From assembly GCF_025370255.1 (NCBI RefSeq), contig NZ_JAMTCD010000017.1, positions 36,898 through 100,897 of the forward strand: 64,000 bases of DNA, in the 5' to 3' direction. The notes beneath the pieces were generated by a model. That model was not told the origin of the DNA. It saw only the letters and a program-made list of their open reading frames with translations, and made no database searches. Position numbers and translations under genes: made by a program. The number at the start of each line of letters is the position of its first letter. Position 1 is the first letter of the stretch. Shown here in pieces: positions 8,415-16,320 of this stretch. The stretch is from Shewanella holmiensis. Lineage in GTDB: Bacteria; Pseudomonadota; Gammaproteobacteria; Enterobacterales; Shewanellaceae.

Positions 8415-9638
8415 ATGTTAAACATTTCCTTTACGCAGTACGTAATGCGTCTTTATTCTGGCCAACAAAGCGATAGGGGATTTATCACTATCCTGTTATT
8501 TGTTGCTTTTTTAAGTTTAATGTCTGGCTGCCAAACCACTCCTAAATCTAACCAAACTATTGCCATAGAACCTTTGTTCCATGATGAGTTATTCATGCCT
8601 GTTGATGTCATCACACCTGAACAAATTTATGCCTTGCCTCGCGAATACATTGCTCAAGTTAAACAAGATTATTATAAAGACAAAAATATTCGTCATAAAA
8701 ATATCTCTCCTCATGAATGGTTATCTCAATACATTGGCGCACAAAATGGTGGCTTTGAATATCGAGATCATTTTACCCGTCCAGCCAGTATTACTTCTAC
8801 CGTGAGAGAGGGTAACTGCATGTCATTAGTGGTGTTGTCTGCTGCACTGGCTGAAGCATTTAATATTCCCGTTGAGTTTCAAGATATCGATGTTGAACCT
8901 ATTTGGGATAAACGCGGTGGATTTTACTTGGTAAATGGCCATGTAAATTTATTCTTATCACCGGCAATCGATGCCAATGTGGTGGCATTCAGCGATCGTA
9001 AAATATTGGTCGACTTTTTACCTGAGCGGGCCGTCCGTGGTTACAGTAAAACCATTGTGAATAAACAAACGCTGACCGCAATGTACTATAACAATGTTGC
9101 TGCAGAGGCTTTAGTCGAGCAGCAATATGATTTAGCGTATGCATTAATCAAACAAAGCATCAAAAGCGATCCGAGTTTTGTATCAAGTATTAATACCCTT
9201 GCTGTGATATATCGCCATAAAGGTGATAATCAGAAGGCCGAACAGGCCTATCGTGCAGCCCTAGCAATGGATAAAGAAGATATGACAACCCTATTCAATC
9301 TAGCTCTTATCTTAGGTGAACAAGACAGATTGGAAGAATGGGCTGAAGTGCATAAAATTTTAGAGTTAAGCCGAATAAATAACCCTTTCTATTATTATGA
9401 TATGGCCCAGCAGGCTTATTTCGAACAACATTATCAAGAAGCATTAGTATGGTACAAACGTGCATTGGCAAAGGCTGATTATCGGCATGAGTTTTATTTT
9501 GGATTATCCAGAACCTACTGGGCAACGGGAGAGCACAGATTAGCCCAAAAAAATATGCAAAAGGCGTTAGCATTAACAGGGGATGAAGACAGTAAGCGTA
9601 GATACCAAAGTAAGCTTCAAGCGATGAAACGTTGGTAA
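8415..9638 (+). CDS. Lipoprotein with transglutaminase-like domain and TPR repeats
   Basis: A 407-residue putative lipoprotein: hydrophobic stretch at about 23-38, lipobox LMSGC with C39. The stretch before it is long, so an ATG at 8445 may be the true start. Residues about 95-205 resemble a transglutaminase-like cysteine-protease fold, with candidate catalytic C135 (REGNCMSLVVLSAA) and H176 (NGHVNLFL). Residues about 235-405 hold tetratricopeptide repeats (for example YDLAYALIKQSIKSDPSF and KAEQAYRAALAMD), usually protein-binding. The likely role is an envelope-anchored processing or scaffolding protein, but no substrate is visible. The gene is monocistronic; the neighbours give no clue. Confidence 0.75.
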   Translation: MLNISFTQYVMRLYSGQQSDRGFITILLFVAFLSLMSGCQTTPKSNQTIAIEPLFHDELFMPVDVITPEQIYALPREYIAQVKQDYYKDKNIRHKNISPHEWLSQYIGAQNGGFEYRDHFTRPASITSTVREGNCMSLVVLSAALAEAFNIPVEFQDIDVEPIWDKRGGFYLVNGHVNLFLSPAIDANVVAFSDRKILVDFLPERAVRGYSKTIVNKQTLTAMYYNNVAAEALVEQQYDLAYALIKQSIKSDPSFVSSINTLAVIYRHKGDNQKAEQAYRAALAMDKEDMTTLFNLALILGEQDRLEEWAEVHKILELSRINNPFYYYDMAQQAYFEQHYQEALVWYKRALAKADYRHEFYFGLSRTYWATGEHRLAQKNMQKALALTGDEDSKRRYQSKLQAMKRW

Positions 9639-9892
9639 TCATTTTTCGGCAAAATGATCGCTATTGGGATAAATTATTTTGAAATAAGCGTTATTAACAG
9701 ACTATTTAACCAGAACACTGGTCAATCAATCTTCAGCGGTTATTTCAAGGGAAAACTGCGTTGAATTGACTTGCATAGGCTAACTATTGACGCGTAAATT
9801 GACTTGGTTATCACTAACAATCTTTGCCTGAATCGGTAGGTTTCTGATTTGATGATATTAATTAGTTAACAAATCTTTTAGCCAGTTTTAGA

Positions 9893-10699
9893 TTATTTAA
9901 TTTGTTCGGTCAGTTTGTAGTTGCCCTGTTCAGCATTCAGTAAAATTTGCTGATACTGATTGGTTTGTTTTAGTTGTGAAATAGCCTCATCAACTAAGAC
10001 TGTGGTGTCTGGATCATGGCAGGCAATATAACGGGGGGATTGGTCGAATAAAATCACCTGAGTCACTTCATAAGGGAATTTAATCCGATCGCTTAATTGA
10101 TTGCGGTAATAATCGAAAATCTGGCGTTCAAGAATAATTGCTTGAATACGTTCACTGAATAACATTAAGACCTGATTTTGTTGGCTAGCAATTTCGTTAT
10201 AATTTTTATGGGTCTTTGATAAATCAAAAAACTCTTCACCTAAGAAATGATCTGCATTTTGAAACCCTATTAAAGAGTAATGTTTAAGATCTTGTATTGT
10301 ATCTATTTTGAGCTTGTTCTTAGTCAGAAAAAACACACTATTTTGATAATCAATTAAGCTTTGGGTTAAGAATAACCCATAGCTATTTGAAGGAGCATTA
10401 ATAAGGCAGTCAATGTTTTTTGTTTTGACTAATCGTAACGCCCTGCGATTAGTTGCAAACGTAATCTCACCTAACTGCAAATGACTCATTTCTAAGGCTG
10501 CATTTAATAGTTCATACTGAAGGCCGCCCTTCTTATCGACAAAAAAGTAAGGTTCAATATTACTACTGGTGGCAAAATTGATTGTTTTATCCTCTGCAGC
10601 CAAAGTCACCTCATTGGCTAATACAAAACTAAAGCATGCCAAAAATCCGAGAAGTATCGGCTTGATGTTAAAGCTTATTTTGTATTGAGTATGTTTCAA
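9893..10699 (-). CDS. Periplasmic amino-acid-binding-like protein (SBP family 3)
   Basis: A 268-residue protein with an N-terminal signal region (hydrophobic about 14-28, cleavage probably near 34). The body resembles extracellular solute-binding protein family 3 domains: INFATSSNIEPYFFVDKKGGLQYELLNAAL at the start, and a second-lobe motif near FLTKNKLKIDTIQDL. There is no permease or ATPase gene nearby. Such orphan proteins in Shewanella and Vibrio often act as periplasmic sensors or have unknown roles, so transport should not be assumed. The ligand is unknown. Confidence 0.7.
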   Translation of the reverse strand: MKHTQYKISFNIKPILLGFLACFSFVLANEVTLAAEDKTINFATSSNIEPYFFVDKKGGLQYELLNAALEMSHLQLGEITFATNRRALRLVKTKNIDCLINAPSNSYGLFLTQSLIDYQNSVFFLTKNKLKIDTIQDLKHYSLIGFQNADHFLGEEFFDLSKTHKNYNEIASQQNQVLMLFSERIQAIILERQIFDYYRNQLSDRIKFPYEVTQVILFDQSPRYIACHDPDTTVLVDEAISQLKQTNQYQQILLNAEQGNYKLTEQIK

Positions 10700-11033
10700 T
10701 TCACGCCCCTCTCTTTAAGCGGTAATGTTTGCGGATTCACTCTAACTTTTTATCATTCTCGATCTTAAAGCATAACAACTCAAAGAGTATTTTGCTGAGG
10801 ATATGGCAATTAGCTTTCATGCTGATAATTAATTATGATTAAAATTGAAAACGTTATGTTAATTTTATTTAAAAACAACAGTATAAGATTTAAATATTAA
10901 AATATGAATAGTTTATTGATTTATCAGTGGATAATGGGTAAATTTTAATATCATCTACCATTAGAACCCGATATTTGGGACAAATAAATGTAAAGTGGTT
11001 TAAATTTAGCCTGTAAAGCCGGAGTTGTATTAT
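10700..11033. other. Intergenic region between the SBP gene and aroG
   Basis: A very AT-rich 334-base stretch containing both divergent promoters. Two direct TGTAAA hexamers (10989-10994 and 11012-11017) equal half of a TyrR box, but neither has a good TTTACA partner. No terminator or small gene was recognised. Confidence 0.4.
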
Positions 11034-12089
11034 ATGTATTACCAAAATGATGATGTTCGCATCAATGAAGTCAAAGAGTTACTACCTCCTATTGCGATTC
11101 TAGAGCGATTTCCAGCATCCGAAAATGCATCAGAAACGGTATTTACGGCACGAAATAACATTCACAACATTTTAGCCAGAAAGGATGACCGTTTATTAGT
11201 GGTGATTGGTCCTTGCTCAATTCATGATCCTAAAGCTGCGCTAGAATACGGCCAACGATTAGCGGTAATGCGTAAAAAATATGCCGATCAGCTAGAAGTG
11301 GTTATGCGAGTCTACTTTGAAAAGCCACGTACGACAGTCGGTTGGAAAGGACTGATAAATGATCCTTATATGGATAACAGTTTTCAACTGAATGATGGTC
11401 TACGCACGGCCAGAAAATTATTAGTGGATTTAAACGATCTTGGCATTCCAACTGCGGGTGAGTATTTAGATATGATTACCCCGCAATATGTGGCAGATAT
11501 GATGTGTTGGGGAGCCATTGGTGCCCGTACAACTGAATCTCAGGTGCATCGAGAGCTAGCATCGGGTTTATCATGTCCTGTTGGCTTTAAAAATGGTACC
11601 GATGGCACCATTAAGGTAGCGATTGATGCCATTGGTGCCGCGAATGCTCCGCACCACTTTTTGTCTGTAACTAAGTTTGGTCATTCCGCGATTGTGTCGA
11701 CCAAAGGTAATCCTGATTGTCATATTATTCTTCGCGGAGGAAAGGCGCCTAACTACAGTGCTAAAGATGTCAGTGTCATTCAGGCACAGCTAAAATCCTC
11801 AAACCTTGCTGACAACGTGATGATTGATTTTAGCCATGCAAATAGCGCTAAAGATTATCGACGCCAAATGCTAGTGGCAGAAGATGTTGCATCACAAATA
11901 TCTGCAGGCAATCAGGGGATCTTTGGCGTGATGGTTGAAAGCCACCTTGTAGCAGGTCGCCAGGATATTGTCGATGGTAAAGTGGCCTGCTATGGCCAGA
12001 GCGTAACGGATGCTTGCATCGGTTGGCCAGACACTGAATCATTACTGGCTACATTAAGTGACAGCGTGATAAAACGCCGAGGGGTATAG
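11034..12089 (+). CDS. aroG: 3-deoxy-7-phosphoheptulonate (DAHP) synthase, AroG type
   Basis: A 351-residue class I DAHP synthase. It condenses phosphoenolpyruvate with erythrose 4-phosphate, the first step of the shikimate pathway. Conserved blocks are visible: VVIGPCSIHDP, VMRVYFEKPRTTVGWKG, GAIGARTTESQVHRE, CPVGFKNGTDGT, DFSHANS and VMVESHL. The N-terminus MYYQNDDVRINEVKELLPP closely parallels E. coli AroG, the phenylalanine-inhibited isozyme, and supports the ATG at 11034 (GGAG 9 bases upstream) over the TTG at 11025. The feedback specificity is inferred from overall similarity. Confidence 0.92.
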   Translation: MYYQNDDVRINEVKELLPPIAILERFPASENASETVFTARNNIHNILARKDDRLLVVIGPCSIHDPKAALEYGQRLAVMRKKYADQLEVVMRVYFEKPRTTVGWKGLINDPYMDNSFQLNDGLRTARKLLVDLNDLGIPTAGEYLDMITPQYVADMMCWGAIGARTTESQVHRELASGLSCPVGFKNGTDGTIKVAIDAIGAANAPHHFLSVTKFGHSAIVSTKGNPDCHIILRGGKAPNYSAKDVSVIQAQLKSSNLADNVMIDFSHANSAKDYRRQMLVAEDVASQISAGNQGIFGVMVESHLVAGRQDIVDGKVACYGQSVTDACIGWPDTESLLATLSDSVIKRRGV

Positions 12090-12097
12090 GTTAAAAT

Positions 12098-12122
12098 AAA
12101 AGGCGCTAAAAGCGCCTTTTTT
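12098..12122 (+). terminator. Rho-independent terminator after aroG
   Basis: AAAAGGCGCT (12098-12107), loop AAA, AGCGCCTTTT (12111-12120), plus further T residues. Confidence 0.9.
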
Positions 12123-12399
12123 ATGCATATTCAATTTTAAATCTGTCACAGTTAATGTGAAAACAAGGCGATAAATAATAAGCCCTTATGCTTGGTTATT
12201 ACTGTTCAGAAATAGCTGTAGCAAGCCGCTTTAAAATATCATTTAACGCGGTACTGCACCTCGAAAAACAACAATAAATCAGCATATTAAATACTAATCT
12301 AAACACCACTAAGTAATTGAATCAAAATATAAACTCAGATACCGTTTTTATCAATCAAAATGAATCTAAAAACGAGTAATTCTTCAGGCTCGTTGACGA

Positions 12400-12589
12400 T
12401 TAATCGTAAAGAAATGCAATGCCCGTAGTATCGATATCGATTAACTCTTTGGCATTGACTCTAATGGCTGCATCCGGGTTATCTAGTCGTAACGAGTTAA
12501 TGCGTTGCCACCATAGATAGCCCAACAGCAGCTGAAGTGATTTTTGTGTCTAAACTGACTTCAATCACTGCAAGGGAAACCGAATTCAT
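12400..12589 (-). pseudogene. Frameshifted STAS-like domain remnant
   Basis: On the minus strand an ATG (12587-12589) follows AAGGAG by 11 bases and opens MNSVSLAVIEVSLDTKITSAA, then hits a stop. A second frame, overlapping near 12510, continues with LWWQRINSLRLDNP and ends AAIRVNAKELIDIDTTGIAFLYD. Joined by one frameshift this resembles the start of a STAS domain (beta strand, helix, then the IDTTG turn), as in MlaB or the N-terminus of some MlaE-type lipid transport permeases. Everything after the IDTTG segment is missing. Read as a decayed gene; the family assignment is by eye and tentative. Confidence 0.4.
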
Positions 12590-13048
12590 GAATTATCAAT
12601 CTCCTTTTTGACTGCAAAATAATAAGTAAAAATAAACAGTTATTGTTTACCCTACTATATAAATATTCAAATCATACGTAGGTTTCTGTGGATATTTTTC
12701 ATGTATGATCGCGCAGATCAAGTTAATCACTTGAAGGCGAAATCTTGTTCATTCAATAGTCACAGTATTCAGCATATACAGCCCCTAGAAACATGACTAA
12801 CTTAAATTAACGAGATAACTAAAGGGAGTGAGGAAAAAGGGGGGATTTTAGCGCTGTTGGCTAAGCCAATTGAATGTTGATTTTAATTTCAATTCAACTT
12901 CAACTTCAACTTCAGAATATTACCCAATCATTTTCCCTAAGCAATTAATATCGCTTTCGTATAAAACATTAGCGCAAACAATATTTTGCCCTCCTTCAAA
13001 AAAGAGGGTTGAGCATTCCTATATAAAGTAACTAACCCAAAGTATAGA
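12590..13048. other. Gene-poor AT-rich stretch
   Basis: No coding frame with a ribosome site was found on either strand. It holds a short TTCAAC repeat (12888-12914) and a weak CCCTC/GAGGG inverted repeat near 12990-13010. It may be decayed sequence next to the STAS-like remnant. Confidence 0.5.
12888..12914. repeat. Short TTCAAC tandem repeat
   Basis: TTCAA followed by three perfect TTCAAC units (12893-12910) and a partial TTCA. It lies in non-coding sequence; a hexamer array of this kind can change length by slippage. Confidence 0.7.
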
Positions 13049-13219
13049 TTACTTCGAATTTTCGCTTAGATATTGGTTGGCTTTTGCAAGTGTGCCAAAG
13101 GCTAAAATGAGATTATTGCGGCCTTTATCCTGTAACTCTGGATTACCTGACTCTATCATCATCCACACCCATGTTTGAATGAGCTGTAATGGGGGGTATT
13201 TTACATTCGTACTTTCCAA
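13049..13219 (-). CDS. Small 56-residue protein, TTG start, unknown function
   Basis: A short frame that starts with TTG at 13217-13219, preceded by AGGAAG with a 7-base gap, and ends at TAA (13049-13051). The product begins MESTNVKYPPLQLIQTWVWM and ends LAKANQYLSENSK; it has a coherent amphipathic, helical composition with a GNPEL turn and a NNLILAFGTLAKA helix. It is the only well-formed frame in a 1.4-kb stretch without other genes. No family was recognised. Gene status rests on the ribosome site and protein-like composition; the non-ATG start is the main weakness. Confidence 0.55.
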   Translation of the reverse strand: MESTNVKYPPLQLIQTWVWMMIESGNPELQDKGRNNLILAFGTLAKANQYLSENSK

Positions 13220-13583
13220 GATAACGCTTCCTAAAAAATCGTGGTGCTCGATAAACGGTTACGGCAACAAATTATCTCACTATGCGACCGACTCAAGCAA
13301 AGGGTAACAAATTCTGAATATAGAAATAACTCTAATTCGGCTAAAAAGACATAAATTCGGCTTCATTTCATTAAATAATAGTACATTTGAATATGATTTT
13401 AAAATTTATGTAAGTCTAAAGTATTACAATTGATAGTTGTTAAGACTATTATTGATAGGGATCTCCCATGACGAGTTTGCTAACTTGTTAACAAAGTAAT
13501 TTATTAGAAAGTGTTATCATCAGATTTAATAAATACAGCCACCAAAGTCAATTTGATTGATTGCACATTATTTGGAGTTAAAT

Positions 13584-15371
13584 ATGCGGCCATCCGCCTA
13601 TTTTGAAGGACCAGTAGGTAAATTAAACTGGCAAGTATTAAGAATGCTATGGCCCTACCTAATTGAGTTTAAAGGTCGAGTTGCTTTGGCGATGGCGTGT
13701 TTAGTTGTGGCTAAATTAGCCAGTGTAGGTTTACCATTTATTCTAAAAGAAATGGTCGACACCTTAAGTCAAAATACCTCAATGGCTACGGCTATCGTTG
13801 CAGCACCGATTGGTTTAGTGCTTGCTTATGGCGCAATAAGATTTCTCAATGTGGTCATCGGTGAAGTACGAGACACGCTTTTTGGTCGAGTCACTGAGCG
13901 GGCCATTCGGCGTTTAGGCCTTGCGGTATTTGATCACTTGCATAGGCTAGATTTAGATTTTCATTTAGATCGCCGTACTGGCGGATTATCACGCGACATT
14001 GAACGGGGCACCAGCGGCGTCAGTTTTTTAATGCGCTTTATGGTATTTAACATTGTGCCGACCTTGCTTGAGATCACTTTAGTTATTGGTATTTTCTTCT
14101 TTCAGTATGGTATCAGTTTTGCCTTGATCACTTTGGTGTCCGTGATGGCTTATATTGGGTATTCGGTCATGGCGACTGAGTGGCGAACTGAGTATGTACG
14201 CGAGGCTGCAAGGGCTGATTCATTATCGAATACTCGTGCAATTGATAGCTTGTTAAATTATGAAACGGTTAAATATTTTAACAACGAATCCCATGAGTCT
14301 GAACGTTATGACTCTGCATTGAGTCAGTGGGAAGTGGCCAAAAGAAAAAACCGTTTATCACTATTTGCCTTGAACGCAGGGCAAGCGCTTATTATTGCTA
14401 TCGCCATGACAGCCATGATGGGGCTCGCAGCGTATGAAGTTTCGCAAAGCACCATGAGTATTGGCGACTTTGTATTGATTAACGCCTTTATGATGCAGTT
14501 ATTTATTCCACTTAATTTTTTAGGATTTGTTTACCGTGAAATCAGAGGCGCTTTGGCTAATATTGAGCGTATGTTTGATATTTTAGATAAACAACCAAAA
14601 GTCGTTGATATGGATGATGCCATTCATCAATCACCTAAATTAGGGACAATTAAATTTGAAAATGTCAGCTTTCAATACGATGAAAGACAAATTTTGCATG
14701 ACGTCAGCTTTGAAGTGCCTTTAGGCAAAAAAGTGGCCGTAGTAGGGGATAGCGGAGCTGGTAAGTCAACTTTAATAAAGTTATTGTTTCGCTTTTATGA
14801 CGTTAATAAAGGCTGCATATCTATCAATGGTACCGATATTCGCCATCTTACTCAGCAAGCATTACGCCAAGCCATTGCGATAGTGCCTCAAGATACCGTG
14901 CTATTTAACGATAGTTTGTATGAAAACATTCGATACGGAAGACCCAGTGCGACACAAGCTGAAATAGAGCAAGCGGCACAAATGGCGCATTTGAGTGATT
15001 TTATTGCGTCATTACCTCAACAATGGCAAACCAAAGTGGGTGAGAGAGGCTTGAAATTGTCGGGCGGTGAAAAACAAAGGGTCTCCATTGCAAGGGCTAT
15101 TTTAAAATCAGCGCCATTTCTGGTATTTGATGAAGCAACCTCATCTTTAGATAGTCGTTCAGAAAAGGCCATTTTAAATGCGCTGAGGGATGCTGCTAAA
15201 GGACATACCAGCTTGGTGGTTGCTCATCGATTATCGACCATTATTGATGCGGATATTATAGTTGTGCTCAGCAAAGGGCGGGTGGTTGAAGTTGGCAATC
15301 ATACTGACTTAATTACTGCACAAGGATTATATGCCCATTTATGGCAGATTCAGAATGAGCAAGCATCTTAG
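13584..15371 (+). CDS. ATM1-type ABC exporter (fused permease and ATPase)
   Basis: A 595-residue half-transporter with six membrane segments (about residues 30-320) and a C-terminal ATPase: Walker A GDSGAGKST at 388-396, signature LSGGEKQRVS from 492, Walker B FLVFDE at 512-517. The N-terminal LNWQVLRMLWPYL and the NYETVKYFNNE segment (about 225) are typical of the ATM1/HMT1 branch, which exports glutathione-linked or metal-thiol compounds and, in mitochondria, a sulfur species for Fe-S assembly. ATG 13584 is chosen (GGAG with a 6-base gap) over an upstream TTG. It would work as a homodimer in the inner membrane; the substrate is inferred from the family only. Confidence 0.88.
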   Translation: MRPSAYFEGPVGKLNWQVLRMLWPYLIEFKGRVALAMACLVVAKLASVGLPFILKEMVDTLSQNTSMATAIVAAPIGLVLAYGAIRFLNVVIGEVRDTLFGRVTERAIRRLGLAVFDHLHRLDLDFHLDRRTGGLSRDIERGTSGVSFLMRFMVFNIVPTLLEITLVIGIFFFQYGISFALITLVSVMAYIGYSVMATEWRTEYVREAARADSLSNTRAIDSLLNYETVKYFNNESHESERYDSALSQWEVAKRKNRLSLFALNAGQALIIAIAMTAMMGLAAYEVSQSTMSIGDFVLINAFMMQLFIPLNFLGFVYREIRGALANIERMFDILDKQPKVVDMDDAIHQSPKLGTIKFENVSFQYDERQILHDVSFEVPLGKKVAVVGDSGAGKSTLIKLLFRFYDVNKGCISINGTDIRHLTQQALRQAIAIVPQDTVLFNDSLYENIRYGRPSATQAEIEQAAQMAHLSDFIASLPQQWQTKVGERGLKLSGGEKQRVSIARAILKSAPFLVFDEATSSLDSRSEKAILNALRDAAKGHTSLVVAHRLSTIIDADIIVVLSKGRVVEVGNHTDLITAQGLYAHLWQIQNEQAS

Positions 15372-15639
15372 CAAGTATAAAAATGCATTTGAGGAATTGT
15401 TAAAAATTGTGTTTGTTTATCGGGTATGAGTATAATTAATTGCCAAACACTAGATAGTGATCGATTTTTGGGGGGCAACTCATACCCCTGATTTGTGGTT
15501 AATTGTAATTGATAAATCAATATATCTGAGGCTAGTTAATAGTCTCATTTTCAAGCCTTTCATTTGGCTTATCAAGCAGTGAACAATTTTCAATTAAAGT
15601 AAAATATTGTTAAGTGCCAATGGCATATGGAGAGGGCAG

Positions 15640-15885
15640 ATGCAAAATATTCCTTTAATAGCAGCATTAGAAGGCACTCAGCATAAAGTGAGTACCGACT
15701 GGTTTGCTATTATGGCTATGCTAAAAACACGTGAGTTGTCAGATGATGACATTAACAATGTTTATAATGAGCTTTGCGCGGGTTTAAGAGTAACAACTCG
15801 AGGGGTCACTTTATCTAAGCTATCCGCGGATGATTTAAATGAGCAGATAATTAAGCAATCTAAAGATAAGGATATACTGATATAA
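15640..15885 (+). CDS. Small protein of unknown function (81 residues)
   Basis: Starts at the ATG at 15640, which follows a good GGAGAGG ribosome site, rather than at an upstream TTG. It is a soluble, helix-rich small protein: MQNIPLIAALEGTQHKV, a WFAIMAMLKTRELSDDDINNVY helix-turn, and a lysine/aspartate-rich tail. One cysteine, no signal peptide or membrane segment. No family was recognised. It lies between the ABC exporter and a convergent small cysteine-rich gene. Confidence 0.6.
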   Translation: MQNIPLIAALEGTQHKVSTDWFAIMAMLKTRELSDDDINNVYNELCAGLRVTTRGVTLSKLSADDLNEQIIKQSKDKDILI

Positions 15886-15974
15886 TTGTTTGTCCTAACA
15901 GGTTGCGTTCATTAACAGATTAATCTCGCGGTACCAAACAGTTTATCTATCGATATAAAAGAGGGAATAACGGC

Positions 15975-16166
15975 TTATTTTTTCTGCCACCCTATGCAGA
16001 CAAGCTTGATTAGCGTATCAGGTTTGTCTAGTGGGATGAGACGGGTTATTTTTCCTTGATCAAAACACACCATTTCGCCTTCAATCTCAGTTAGACGGTC
16101 ACAATTTTGACAGCTGTAGCTGGCGGTTTTGTTATTAGGCACGGTTTGATGGTTTTTCCTATCCAA
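15975..16166 (-). CDS. Small four-cysteine protein, possible metal-binding knuckle
   Basis: A 63-residue protein with C19 and C22 (YSCQNCDRL), C34 (MVCFDQG) and C57 (LVCIGW). The CxxC pair followed by two single cysteines could bind zinc, though the spacing fits no family I can name. The start is TTG at 16164-16166 with GGA 7 bases upstream; no ATG is available in frame. The FMN-binding glutamate-synthase-like gene lies upstream on the opposite side of a 154-base gap without clear terminator, so co-expression on the minus strand is not excluded from that side. Function unknown. Confidence 0.5.
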   Translation of the reverse strand: MDRKNHQTVPNNKTASYSCQNCDRLTEIEGEMVCFDQGKITRLIPLDKPDTLIKLVCIGWQKK

Positions 16167-16320
16167 GTTTCTATCCTTTAAAGCGTGTTACCGATGCATA
16201 GCAGAAGTAAGTGATGTACCTTCCAATTTACCTGAGTAATGTGACAGAAGTATCATACTGTAGTTTAGCCGATAACACGTTAGCTTAAAAGTAATACTTT
16301 GGGAGTGTATTGACAGTCAC

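Noticed and set aside
10989..11017. TyrR boxes before aroG
   Set aside because: Two TGTAAA half-sites in the same direction without the inverted TTTACA partner at 6-base spacing; mentioned only in the gap entry.
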